From Candidatus Izimoplasma sp. ZiA1 (GTDB lineage: Bacteria; Bacillota_I; Bacilli_A; Izemoplasmatales; Izemoplasmataceae): 64,000 nt of DNA. The stretch is taken from positions 62,001-126,000 of the forward strand of contig NQYJ01000001.1 in NCBI GenBank assembly GCA_002285055.1, written 5' to 3'. Positions within the stretch are counted from its first letter, which is position 1, and every line of letters begins with the position of its first letter. Shown here piece after piece: positions 1 through 8,212 of this stretch. The translations under genes were made by a program, and so were the position numbers. Below the pieces are notes generated by a model, which worked only from the letters and a program-made list of their open reading frames with translations, was not told the origin of the DNA and did not search any database.

Positions 1-2085
1 TGCTGATTTATTAGTTAGTAAGAAGTTTGCATAACCTGTAGCTACTTCTATTATCTCACCTTTTTTACCTTTGTTTTTAACATCTTTAATTAGAATAACT
101 TTCATAATATCTTCCTCCTGTAAAGTATTGTTTAAGATTTCTACTAATTTTTCTTTTATTTGCACAGTGTCCATGTCATCAATTTGTGCTCCTGCATTGT
201 TTAAATGACCACCACCATTAAAATTTTCCATAATAACTTGAACATTAAATTTATCAAGACTTCTTGCACTTATTCCAACAAGGTTATTCTCTAGCACTCC
301 GATTGCAAAAGAGGCAACAGTTCCATCAATTTCTAATAAATCATTAGCAATTTTCGCAAGTAAGTTTCTATTTACAGGAATCCCTTCTGGAACTTCAACT
401 ACAGAGTAATACTTATTTATAACTTCAGCTCTAGTAAGCAGTTGAGCCTTAAGCTGTATTTCTTCTAGATTTTCTCTTAATATATTTTTAACCTTAAATG
501 TTTCAGCACCGAACTTTCTTAATATGGCACTAGCTTCAAATGTTCTTGCACCAGTTCGATAAATAAAATTATTAGTATCAACCATTATTCCTGATAACAT
601 AATAGTAGCTTCAAACTGATTTAGTGATACATCTTTACTTGATACGTTTATCATTTCTGTTATTAACTCAACACTACTAGAAGCGTAAGGCTCAATATAA
701 GAAATAATTGCATCAGGAATAGCATCAACAAGTTTTCTATGATGATCAATAATTACTAAATTTTTTGATTTTAATAACATTTTTCTTTCAATCATTTGTC
801 CGTAAGAATGATGGTCTACTAGTACTAGTAAATCATTTTTCTTAACAAGTTCAAGAGCATCTTCAACTTGGATTATGTTATTCAATAAAGTTACATACTC
901 ATATTCTATTAATTGTAGTACCTTTTGTACAGTGTTATCTAACTCATTTGAGTTTAAAACAATATAAGCTTCTTTTTTGTATGCCTGAGCCATTTTTAGA
1001 ACACCCATACTTGCCCCAAGTGCATCTGTGTCTGGATATTTATGTGGCATGATAAATACTTTATCGCTATCCTCAAAAAGTCTCTCAAGTTTTTGAGTGT
1101 TTATTCTTGTAGTGATTCGAGTTCTTTTTTCAGCTGTATTTGTATTTCCACCAAAGTACTTTAAATCACTATTTTCAATATTAACAACGACTTGATCTCC
1201 ACCTCGTGATAGAGCTTGATTTAATGCTTCTTGAGCAATATCTCCAAGTTTGTTTAGCTTAATATTACTACATGCAAATCCTGCACTTAAAGTAACATGC
1301 ATATCATATTCTCTAGCAAGTTGTCCGATTTGCTCAATTACCTTAAATCCATTATCTATTTGCTTTTGTAAATCTGATTTGCTCATAAAGACAACTAGTT
1401 TAGAAATAGTTATTGGAACTAAATAAAAGTCATATGAAGTCGACCATTCTTCAAGTAAAGCCAAGTACTTTCCAACTATTAAACTTCTTTCAGAAACATC
1501 TAAGACACTTGTAGCATCATCAAGATTATCCAAATTAAGCATACCAATAACATCTGTACTATCATCATACTGTTTTCTTAGTGTAACTTTCTCGGTTACT
1601 TCGGTAAAATATAGTATTTTTCGTCGCTCATCATTTTCAACCTGATAAGTGTTTGAATAAACTTTTATCAATGTTTCAGGATTGAATTGAGGATTATGAA
1701 CAAAGTCAAATAAATCATGATTAATTGTTTCAATTTGACGTTCTTCTAATTTATTCTCAAAAATCACTTTTGCATAGTTGTTAGCCCAAATAATCGTTTC
1801 TTGATCATTGTATAATACGATCCCAATAGGGATGTCTTCTGTAACTCTTTTTTCAGCTATATCTTTTCTATTAAGAATATCCATTGTTAAATCAAGTTTA
1901 TTGCTTAACTCAACGATTTTTATATTTTTCTTACGATGATAATCAACTTGAATTACTGTATTTACTAAGGCAAGTAAAATAATGCCTGCAAACACAAGCA
2001 CGAATGTAGGATTATCTCCAAAAACTAGAAAAACTATAATAACTACTACAATTAACGGTAAAATATACTTCAATGATTTACTCAT
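1..2085 (-). CDS. gdpP-rplI: GdpP-type c-di-AMP phosphodiesterase fused to ribosomal protein L9 (C-terminus cut by window edge)
   Basis: One open frame of 695 codons runs off the left edge. Residues 7-22 and 28-46 are hydrophobic membrane segments. A PAS-like region follows (about 60-160), then a degenerate GGDEF domain (about 170-300, with SAGF at 267-270 instead of a GGDEF signature). A DHH domain has MPHKYPDTD at 346-354 and IDHHR at 446-450, and DHHA1 has GGGH at 624-627. This is the GdpP/YybT architecture, which hydrolyses cyclic di-AMP at the membrane. At residue 661, without any stop, the sequence becomes an L9 N-terminus (MKVILIKDVKNKGKKGEI). Bacillus has yybT and rplI as separate neighbours; a GdpP-L9 fusion is, as far as I recall, already described in some Mollicutes-related genomes. 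An internal ribosome-binding site and ATG precede the L9 part. Confidence 0.93.
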   Translation of the reverse strand, partial: MSKSLKYILPLIVVVIIVFLVFGDNPTFVLVFAGIILLALVNTVIQVDYHRKKNIKIVELSNKLDLTMDILNRKDIAEKRVTEDIPIGIVLYNDQETIIWANNYAKVIFENKLEERQIETINHDLFDFVHNPQFNPETLIKVYSNTYQVENDERRKILYFTEVTEKVTLRKQYDDSTDVIGMLNLDNLDDATSVLDVSERSLIVGKYLALLEEWSTSYDFYLVPITISKLVVFMSKSDLQKQIDNGFKVIEQIGQLAREYDMHVTLSAGFACSNIKLNKLGDIAQEALNQALSRGGDQVVVNIENSDLKYFGGNTNTAEKRTRITTRINTQKLERLFEDSDKVFIMPHKYPDTDALGASMGVLKMAQAYKKEAYIVLNSNELDNTVQKVLQLIEYEYVTLLNNIIQVEDALELVKKNDLLVLVDHHSYGQMIERKMLLKSKNLVIIDHHRKLVDAIPDAIISYIEPYASSSVELITEMINVSSKDVSLNQFEATIMLSGIMVDTNNFIYRTGARTFEASAILRKFGAETFKVKNILRENLEEIQLKAQLLTRAEVINKYYSVVEVPEGIPVNRNLLAKIANDLLEIDGTVASFAIGVLENNLVGISARSLDKFNVQVIMENFNGGGHLNNAGAQIDDMDTVQIKEKLVEILNNTLQEEDIMKVILIKDVKNKGKKGEIIEVATGYANFLLTNKSA
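103..119 (-). promoter_or_regulatory. internal ribosome-binding site and ATG for a free L9 inside the fusion gene
   Basis: On the minus strand AGGAGG is followed after eight bases by an in-frame ATG (105-103) that matches the normal first residue of L9. The Shine-Dalgarno sequence lies inside GdpP codons. It suggests that separate L9 can be translated from the same message in addition to the full fusion. This is inference from spacing and sequence only. Confidence 0.6.
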
Positions 2086-2110
2086 AAAATCACCTCTTTT
2101 TGTCTTGTTA

Positions 2111-2138
2111 ATTATACCATAATTATTAGTAATATCAA
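2111..2138 (-). promoter_or_regulatory. SigA-type promoter for gdpP-rplI
   Basis: Minus-strand TTGATA (2138-2133), 16-base spacer, perfect TATAAT (2116-2111). It sits between the rpsR terminator and the GAGGTG ribosome-binding site of the fusion gene. Confidence 0.75.
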
Positions 2139-2153
2139 ATTGATTATAATCAT

Positions 2154-2179
2154 AAAAAAAAGACTCAAAATTGAGTCTT
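2154..2179 (-). terminator. intrinsic terminator after rpsR
   Basis: Minus-strand hairpin AAGACTCAA/TTGAGTCTT followed by a run of T; it begins at the rpsR stop codon. It separates rpsF-ssb-rpsR from gdpP-rplI. Confidence 0.85.
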
Positions 2180-2411
2180 ATTCTTTAACGAATGGTAATA
2201 AAGCCATATGACGTGCGCGTTTGATTGCAACACTTAATTCTTTTTGGTAACCAGCTTTAGTTCCAGTAACACGTTTAGGTAAAATTTTACCTCTATCACT
2301 AATAAATCTTTTTAGTAATTCAACGTCTTTGTAATCGATATATTGGATTTTGTTATCTGTGAAATAACAGCTTTTTCTTCTTCTTTTACGAAAATTTCCA
2401 GGTCTTGCCAT
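2178..2411 (-). CDS. rpsR: 30S ribosomal protein S18
   Basis: The 77-residue product has the typical S18 core ([20 protein letters not shown], then PKRVTGT) and the usual length. S18 pairs with S6 on the platform of the small subunit. It is the last gene of rpsF-ssb-rpsR, 16 bases after ssb, and its stop codon overlaps the terminator hairpin. The start has a good AGGAGG ribosome-binding site. Confidence 0.97.
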   Translation of the reverse strand: MARPGNFRKRRRKSCYFTDNKIQYIDYKDVELLKRFISDRGKILPKRVTGTKAGYQKELSVAIKRARHMALLPFVKE

Positions 2412-2427
2412 TTTTCATTCCTCCTTA

Positions 2428-2874
2428 TTAGAATGGTAGATCGTCTTCTGACACATCAATTGTCGGAGTTTGATCATTTCGTTTATTATTATAAGAGTTA
2501 TTTTTTTGTGGATATGTATTTTCATATTGTTGATAATCAGATTGATTATCTTGATTTTTAGGTTCTAAGAACTGAACACTATCACAAACCACTTCAGTGA
2601 TGTATTTTCTGACTCCGGCTTGATCATCATAAGTGCGCGTTTGCATACGACCTTCTACTCCAATTAAATTACCTTTTTTTACAAATCTTTGAAGATTTTC
2701 AGCTTGTTTTCTCCATACAACACATTGAATAAAGTCAGCTTCTCTTTCTCCACTTTGATTAGTAAAAGTTCTATTTACAGCAATTGTAAATGTCGCTACT
2801 GGTAAATTAGATGTAGTATATCTTAATTCTGGGTCCTTAGTTAAACGACCTACTAATACAACTCGGTTAATCAT
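2428..2874 (-). CDS. ssb: single-stranded DNA-binding protein
   Basis: The product has 148 residues. An OB-fold occupies about residues 1-105, opening [20 protein letters not shown], followed by a Gln/Asn-rich flexible linker and the acidic tip DLPF that recruits repair and replication partners. It coats single-stranded DNA during replication and repair. It lies between rpsF and rpsR as in Bacillus, so it is transcribed with the S6/S18 genes. The linker is shorter than in Bacillus SsbA. Confidence 0.97.
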   Translation of the reverse strand: MINRVVLVGRLTKDPELRYTTSNLPVATFTIAVNRTFTNQSGEREADFIQCVVWRKQAENLQRFVKKGNLIGVEGRMQTRTYDDQAGVRKYITEVVCDSVQFLEPKNQDNQSDYQQYENTYPQKNNSYNNKRNDQTPTIDVSEDDLPF

Positions 2875-2884
2875 AGTTACACCC

Positions 2885-3172
2885 CTATCTTACGTCTCTT
2901 AATATTAAATGACGAATAGTATCTTCTTTGATTTTAACTACACGATCAAATTCATTTCTCGCTTCGTCGCTAGCTACAACATCTAAAACAACATAATAAC
3001 CTTTTCTGTGTTTGTCGATTTCATAAGCTAAATCTTTCATACCCCATTCATCTACTTTTACTATTTCACAATTTCTAGATGTAAAGATGTTATTTAATTC
3101 TGCAATTAAATTCTTTCTATCTTCTTCTAAAACAGTAGGACGAATAATGTACATGATTTCATATTTTCTCAT
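2885..3172 (-). CDS. rpsF: 30S ribosomal protein S6
   Basis: 95 residues, the normal S6 length and fold ([12 protein letters not shown] start, central GxxxLAYEI-like strand [17 protein letters not shown]). First gene of the rpsF-ssb-rpsR operon. It is preceded by AAAGGAGG at good spacing and by a promoter with a short structured leader that may control translation. Confidence 0.97.
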   Translation of the reverse strand: MRKYEIMYIIRPTVLEEDRKNLIAELNNIFTSRNCEIVKVDEWGMKDLAYEIDKHRKGYYVVLDVVASDEARNEFDRVVKIKEDTIRHLILRDVR

Positions 3173-3181
3173 AATTTTTTA

Positions 3182-3234
3182 CCTCCTTTTGGACTATTGG
3201 CTGTATTACAGCAAGGATGAGTTAAACTCACGTT
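3182..3234 (-). promoter_or_regulatory. rpsF 5' leader with possible Shine-Dalgarno sequestration
   Basis: The roughly 60-base leader contains an inverted repeat TGAGTT/AACTCA and a hairpin GCTGT-AAT-ACAGC. Bases UCCUU (3217-3213) could pair with AAGGA of the ribosome-binding site (3188-3184), closing the second hairpin. S6-S18 complexes autoregulate rpsF in several bacteria; the conserved CCG element described for that motif was not clearly found, so this is only a candidate. Confidence 0.35.
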
Positions 3235-3239
3235 GTAGT

Positions 3240-3268
3240 ATTATATCATAAATGGATATCCTTGTAAA
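3240..3268 (-). promoter_or_regulatory. promoter of rpsF-ssb-rpsR
   Basis: Minus-strand TTTACA (3268-3263), 17-base spacer, TATAAT (3245-3240) preceded by TGA, i.e. an extended -10. Confidence 0.8.
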
Positions 3269-3294
3269 CCTATAATACTAAAGTATTAAGCAAA

Positions 3295-4041
3295 TTACAA
3301 ACGTACTGATTTACCAGTTATAAAACTTAAAATATCCTCTTGCATTCCTCTTGATACATTGTGTCCTTCTTCGTACAGTTTAAAGGATACATTATCAACA
3401 CTAAACTGCTCATAAAACGCCTCAGAGTGTCTTTTAGGTATAACTGTATCCATTGTTCCATTCAGTATAAACATCTTCTTATACTTCATTTTATCTATGT
3501 TTTTAGAAGGGTCAAAAAGTTCAACTTCAGCCCTTTTTTTATTTACAATTTCTAGGTACTTTTCAAGTTCATCTATTTCTGTTTCTAAATAGACAATTTT
3601 AGTAAACATCGGTGATGAAATTACAGGCACTAACTTGTTTATTTTATCTGTAAAAGTTGATAATAAATACGCAATCATACCTCCTAAACTAATTCCAATC
3701 ACATCAAAACTCTTAAATGATTTAGCAAATACATTATCATATAATCTCAAAATATCCTTTGCGGTTAAGTGTACAACACCAATTGCATCTGCGAACATTT
3801 TATAAGCCGGTCCACTTATGAATGGCTCCTCGATTCTTTCACCATGTTTATATGCATCAACACTTACAACAAAATAATTATTTCTAGCTAGATTTAAAGC
3901 AATTGAGTCAGTACCTCTTTCTTTATTTGAACCAAACCCATGTTGGACAAAAACTAATCCTTTATAATTGATATTCTCTTTATAGTACTCATTATATGGA
4001 ATATTATCATAACAACTATTACTAATAACAATTTTACACAT
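3295..4041 (-). CDS. alpha/beta hydrolase, probable esterase
   Basis: 248 residues. HGFGSNKE (about 34-41) fits the oxyanion-hole region, GISLGG (about 116-121) is the nucleophile elbow with Ser, an Asp follows in NGTMDT, and the His is in EEGHNVS near the C-terminus. The catalytic triad is therefore complete. The HGFxSxKE pattern resembles YitV-like esterases of Bacillus; the natural substrate is unknown. Its start overlaps the end of cinA by 8 bases, so the two are translated from one message. No signal peptide, so cytosolic. Confidence 0.8.
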   Translation of the reverse strand: MCKIVISNSCYDNIPYNEYYKENINYKGLVFVQHGFGSNKERGTDSIALNLARNNYFVVSVDAYKHGERIEEPFISGPAYKMFADAIGVVHLTAKDILRLYDNVFAKSFKSFDVIGISLGGMIAYLLSTFTDKINKLVPVISSPMFTKIVYLETEIDELEKYLEIVNKKRAEVELFDPSKNIDKMKYKKMFILNGTMDTVIPKRHSEAFYEQFSVDNVSFKLYEEGHNVSRGMQEDILSFITGKSVRL

Positions 4042-5242
4042 TTAGAAGTTCCTTCCTAATCATGTTTAGCGCGTACAATGTAGCTCTTTTTCTTACCATA
4101 TGTCTATTCCCATTAAAGATTTTTTTGTAGGTCTTAGTTTGATTCTTATAGTTAATACCAAAATATACTAATCCTACAGGTTTATCAGAACTACCGCCCT
4201 CTGGTCCAGCTATTCCAGAGATGCTTACACAAACATCAGCATCGGTTCTTTGGTGCAACTTAAAAGCCATTTGATAAACACATTGTTCACTTACAGCTCC
4301 ATACTTTTGCAGCAAAGCAGGATTCAGGTCTAAATACCTTATTTTTGCCTCATTTGAATATGTAACGAAACCTTCCTTAAAGACTTCAGAAGATCCACTT
4401 ACATTCACTATGTGAGACGCTAACATTCCACCAGTACAAGATTCAGCCGTAGATATTACTATATTTTCATCCTTAAGAAGTTGTACAACTGAACTTTCTA
4501 AAGTTGATTCTAAATCACCATAGATAAACTCTTTGTATCTTTCAGAAAACTCCAATAAGCATTTTTCAAGCATTATTTCATTCTTAGAAGTAAATACGTA
4601 CTTAATTTCTCCAATGCTTGCATATGGTGCGATAGATACTTCTGGATGCTTCTCATAAAAATCGGAAAGTGATTTTTCCATATGAGATTCACCAGTGCCA
4701 GTCAGTTTAAACCCTTTAGAAAAATACTTGTACTTTGATAATTTTTCTAAATATTTTAGTGCATCATCAAGCATCGGATTTAGTTCATGTGGTGGTCCCG
4801 GGAATAATATTATTGTCTTGTTTTCAGCAGTAAAAATTACTCCTGGAGCTGTACCTAGTTTATTCTCTAACACATAAGAATTTTTTGGAAAGTAAGCTTG
4901 TTTTTCATTAAACCCATTCATTTCTCGATTAATACGAGTAAAATATTCATCAATCTTAGCTAACACTTGAGGATATAAAACAAGTTCTAAACCAAAATAC
5001 TTACACACTGATTCTTTTGTAATATCATCGATAGTTGGTCCTAAACCACCAGTAAAAATTATAATATCCTCGTGGACAATATCTAACACTCTTGAAAATT
5101 CTTCATAGACATCATCAATAACAAATGACGATAAAACATCAATTCCTATTTTTCTAAGATTTTGGGAAATGTCACTAAGATTTGTATTAATTGTTTTACC
5201 AGTTAACACTTCTTTTCCTACAGTTATTATTGTTGATTTCAT
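4034..5242 (-). CDS. cinA: CinA family protein: MoCF-like domain plus nicotinamide-nucleotide amidase domain
   Basis: 402 residues in the normal CinA layout. Residues about 1-170 form a molybdopterin-binding-like domain (FTGGLGPTIDDIT; FPGPPHE), linked to a C-terminal CinA/PncC domain with the Ser-containing STAESCTGG and SGIAGPEGG. The C-terminal domain deamidates nicotinamide mononucleotide in NAD salvage; in other Firmicutes the gene is also associated with competence and sits near recA, which is not seen here. It is 10 bases after phzF and overlaps the hydrolase gene downstream. Confidence 0.92.
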   Translation of the reverse strand: MKSTIITVGKEVLTGKTINTNLSDISQNLRKIGIDVLSSFVIDDVYEEFSRVLDIVHEDIIIFTGGLGPTIDDITKESVCKYFGLELVLYPQVLAKIDEYFTRINREMNGFNEKQAYFPKNSYVLENKLGTAPGVIFTAENKTIILFPGPPHELNPMLDDALKYLEKLSKYKYFSKGFKLTGTGESHMEKSLSDFYEKHPEVSIAPYASIGEIKYVFTSKNEIMLEKCLLEFSERYKEFIYGDLESTLESSVVQLLKDENIVISTAESCTGGMLASHIVNVSGSSEVFKEGFVTYSNEAKIRYLDLNPALLQKYGAVSEQCVYQMAFKLHQRTDADVCVSISGIAGPEGGSSDKPVGLVYFGINYKNQTKTYKKIFNGNRHMVRKRATLYALNMIRKELLNV

Positions 5243-5252
5243 TTTCTACACC

Positions 5253-6080
5253 TCATTCATTAATTTGAATTGCTTTTCCACCAACATATACTTTTCTAAT
5301 AACATCATTATCCAATGTTAGTTCTACCTCAATTTCAGAGGGTTTACCCATAGTATATCCTTGTCTAAAAATGTATTTCGTTTTAAATTTATCTTTATAT
5401 TTGTTTAAGTAACAACCTAAAGCTCCACTAGAAGTTCCAGTTGCACTTTCCTCATCGATACCAACTAAAGGGGCGAAATTTCGACAATATGCATCTACTT
5501 CATTATCAAGAGAAAATACATGAACACCAATGCAATTATATTTTTCTGATATTTCAATAATCTTATCAAAGTTAGGAACTAAATTATCCATATCCTCTTT
5601 TGAGACTATTGGAATAAATATTTCTCGTAAACCAGTTGAAAGTATAACTATCGGAAAGTTATCATCAACAAAACTATTATTCAAAAATAAATCAGCAACC
5701 TCAGCTTTATCAATTACTTCACTATAGATTGGGGGGGGTTGTTCCATAAAAACTTTGTCTTTTTGAATCTTAATCTTAAGAACACCTGCTTTAGTTTCTT
5801 GAATATAAGTCCCTTGTCTTACAATATCCATTTGTTTAAGTAAATTGAATGTTGCTATAGTGGCATGTCCACATAAATCGACCTCTTTTAGTGGTGTGAA
5901 AAATCTAAGCTTAAAATCAGCAACTTTAGAATCAAATACAAAAGCAGTCTCACTATACCCAATATCTTTTGCAATTTTTAACATATCCTTAGTAGTTAAG
6001 TGATCAGCATTCAAACAAACACCAGCCATATTTCCACCTTCGTTATTTTTTGGAAAAGCAGATAATCTATACATTTTCAA
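5253..6080 (-). CDS. PhzF family epimerase/isomerase-like protein
   Basis: 275 residues. PhzF signatures: an early Glu in YSETAFVF, DLCGHATIATF (DxCGHAT), and late DEESATGTSSGALGCYL. PhzF proteins are two-lobed enzymes acting on small acids (isomerisation or epimerisation); the substrate here cannot be named. The chosen start is TTG at 6080, six bases after GAGGTGA; an upstream GTG (6098) lies before that Shine-Dalgarno and an ATG two codons downstream is the alternative. The gene contains an eight-C tract at 5731-5738. It heads a unit with cinA and the hydrolase. Confidence 0.85.
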   Translation of the reverse strand: MKMYRLSAFPKNNEGGNMAGVCLNADHLTTKDMLKIAKDIGYSETAFVFDSKVADFKLRFFTPLKEVDLCGHATIATFNLLKQMDIVRQGTYIQETKAGVLKIKIQKDKVFMEQPPPIYSEVIDKAEVADLFLNNSFVDDNFPIVILSTGLREIFIPIVSKEDMDNLVPNFDKIIEISEKYNCIGVHVFSLDNEVDAYCRNFAPLVGIDEESATGTSSGALGCYLNKYKDKFKTKYIFRQGYTMGKPSEIEVELTLDNDVIRKVYVGGKAIQINE

Positions 6081-6123
6081 CTCAATCACCTCATTCACTA
6101 CTTCAATTTTAACACATCACAAT

Positions 6124-6149
6124 AAAAAAATCAGCCCAATTGGACTGAT
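6124..6149 (-). terminator. intrinsic terminator after ychF
   Basis: Minus-strand hairpin ATCAGTCC-AATT-GGGCTGAT (one G-U pair) plus seven T, starting at the ychF stop codon. Confidence 0.85.
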
Positions 6150-7252
6150 TATACATTAAATCTAAAGTGCATTACATCGCCATCTTGGACAATGTATTCT
6201 TTTCCTTCTAATCTCACTTTACCTGCTTCTTTAGCTTTTACTTCGCCACCAAAAGCTAAAAGATCTTCATAACTAACTGTTTCTGCTCTAATAAAACCTT
6301 TTTCAAAGTCAGTATGGATAACACCTGCACATTGAGGTGCTTTCATTCCTTTTTTGAAAGTCCAAGCTCTTACTTCTTGTACTCCAGCAGTAAAGAAAGT
6401 TTGTAATCCTAATAAATCATAACTTCTACGAATCAACTTGTCTAAACCAGACTCTTTTACACCTAAATCCTCAAGGAACATTGCTTTTTCCTCATCAGAC
6501 AACTCAGATAACTCCGACTCTATTTTAGCTGAGATAACTACAGTTTCACTACCCTCAGTAGCTGCGTGTTCTTTTATTTGCTTAACATATGGATTTTTGC
6601 TATAATCAGCAATTTCGTCTTCACTAATGTTAGCTACATATAGCATTTCTTTTAATGTCAAAAAATTAAAGTGTTTTATTGTTTTTAGTTCACCCTCGGA
6701 AAACTTCATACTCCTAATTGGCTCATTATTCATAAGTGTTTCATGAATTCTTTTTAAAATGTTAAACTCATGTACACTATCTTGATCAACTTTAAGTTGA
6801 GCCTTTTTTTCAATTTTTGGTAATCTCTTTTCGATAACTTCTAAGTCAGCAAAGATTAATTCCAAGTTAATTGTTTCTATATCTCTAATAGGATCAACAC
6901 TTCCATCTACATGGGTAACGTCATTATCATCAAAAGCGCGTACTACTTGAACAATTGCGTCAACTTCTCTTATATGTGATAAAAATTGATTCCCTAGTCC
7001 TTCACCTTTACTTGCTCCCTTAACAATTCCTGCAATATCTGTAAACTCGAATATTGTTGGTACTGTCTTTTTTGGAACAACTAATTCAGTCAATTTATCT
7101 AATCTTATATCTGGCACTTCAACAACGCCAACATTTGGATCAATTGTTGCAAATGGATAATTTGCAGCTAGAGCTCCAGCTTTTGTTATAGCATTGAAAA
7201 GTGTTGATTTTCCTACGTTTGGTAATCCAACTATACCTGCTGTTAGTCCCAT
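6149..7252 (-). CDS. ychF: redox-regulated ATPase YchF (Obg-like)
   Basis: 367 residues, the usual length. The P-loop GLPNVGKST (about 9-17) opens a TRAFAC-class G domain, with DIAGIVKGASKGEGLGNQFL as switch II; a coiled-coil insertion (about 125-200) and a C-terminal TGS domain (about 275-367) follow. YchF binds ATP rather than GTP because of an altered G4 motif and associates with ribosomes. It is transcribed from its own promoter and closed by a terminator. In Bacillus it lies just upstream of rpsF; here four genes have come between. Confidence 0.96.
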   Translation of the reverse strand: MGLTAGIVGLPNVGKSTLFNAITKAGALAANYPFATIDPNVGVVEVPDIRLDKLTELVVPKKTVPTIFEFTDIAGIVKGASKGEGLGNQFLSHIREVDAIVQVVRAFDDNDVTHVDGSVDPIRDIETINLELIFADLEVIEKRLPKIEKKAQLKVDQDSVHEFNILKRIHETLMNNEPIRSMKFSEGELKTIKHFNFLTLKEMLYVANISEDEIADYSKNPYVKQIKEHAATEGSETVVISAKIESELSELSDEEKAMFLEDLGVKESGLDKLIRRSYDLLGLQTFFTAGVQEVRAWTFKKGMKAPQCAGVIHTDFEKGFIRAETVSYEDLLAFGGEVKAKEAGKVRLEGKEYIVQDGDVMHFRFNV

Positions 7253-7277
7253 TATATCACTCCTTATAATCTTTAAT

Positions 7278-7306
7278 ATTTTACTTGATTTAGTGGTCTT
7301 TTACAA
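7278..7306 (-). promoter_or_regulatory. promoter of ychF
   Basis: Minus-strand TTGTAA (7306-7301), 17-base spacer, TAAAAT (7283-7278), upstream of the AAGGAG ribosome-binding site. Confidence 0.6.
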
Positions 7307-7314
7307 GTAAAACA

Positions 7315-8142
7315 TCACTTTAATATAATTGATACAATGTATTCGTTATTAGGTATTTCTTTAGGACGATTTATTGTCTGATATGAATATTCAACATTCA
7401 AAGAGTCTAATGCAATTGATGCATGGGATATTGCAATCCCAATATCAAGTAATTGGATGTCATACCCTAATTTTGCTCCTACATATTTAGGGGTTCTTTC
7501 TAAGTAAAAATGGATAGCCTCATCTTCAAAATATACCCGCCAAGGTTGTTTGTTTGATGCACTAGGCCCCGCCTGAACAACATCCCTTAAAACATTAAAT
7601 TGCTTCATATCTAGAGCAATAGCACTAGATAACGTTTCATAATCTTTAAATAAATCCTTTTGCGTTTTTCTAGAGTTCGATTTAGCACTTCTTCTTACTA
7701 ACTTCTCAATAATTGATGATTGTTCAGACCTAAAACCCACAGGTGATAATGCTGGTATTATTTCTTGGTTTTTCAAACTACTACGATAGTCTTTTCTTTT
7801 AAATGTTCCTCCAAGCCAACAAGTTCCAAAGCCTTTGTTTGTTAAATCTAAGATAACTCTTTCAAAACAAAATCCAAAATCTATGATACTCTCTTTGTTG
7901 TTTATGCATACTCCGCCTATAAACGCAGGTGCAGATTTAATAAACCCATATGTTCCTATTTTCTTACTTTCACCCTCTTGATTTTGATTAAGAGAAAAAG
8001 TAAACTCAGTCTTGTGATTAAAAGGTCCGGCAATACTGCTTCCATTTTTAAGTATTTCCAGAATTAAATCAATTTCATTTTTCTTTAACATTTCGTTCTT
8101 GTATGTTCTAGTGCTACTACGATTTAAAATGGTATCAATCAT
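7315..8142 (-). CDS. TM1586-type nitroreductase-like flavoprotein
   Basis: 275 residues forming two tandem nitroreductase-like halves. The N-terminal half begins IDTILNRSSTRTYK, typical of the FMN-binding start of the nitroreductase fold, and continues to GTCWLGGTFKR. The second half carries GPSASNKQPWRVYF, the Ser/Asn/Gln-containing FMN loop. This matches the putative TM nitroreductase family (one chain mimicking the usual dimer). The substrate is unknown. It is preceded by GAGGTGA and follows the terminator of the protease gene. Confidence 0.75.
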   Translation of the reverse strand: MIDTILNRSSTRTYKNEMLKKNEIDLILEILKNGSSIAGPFNHKTEFTFSLNQNQEGESKKIGTYGFIKSAPAFIGGVCINNKESIIDFGFCFERVILDLTNKGFGTCWLGGTFKRKDYRSSLKNQEIIPALSPVGFRSEQSSIIEKLVRRSAKSNSRKTQKDLFKDYETLSSAIALDMKQFNVLRDVVQAGPSASNKQPWRVYFEDEAIHFYLERTPKYVGAKLGYDIQLLDIGIAISHASIALDSLNVEYSYQTINRPKEIPNNEYIVSIILK

Positions 8143-8186
8143 CTAATCACCTCTTATGATTATTCTACCATTAATAAACTTATTCC

Positions 8187-8212
8187 AAAAGAAAAGAGCT
8201 TTAAAAAGCTCT
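8187..8212 (-). terminator. intrinsic terminator after the HtrA-like gene
   Basis: Minus-strand hairpin AGAGCTTT-TT-AAAGCTCT followed by TTTCTTTT. Confidence 0.85.
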
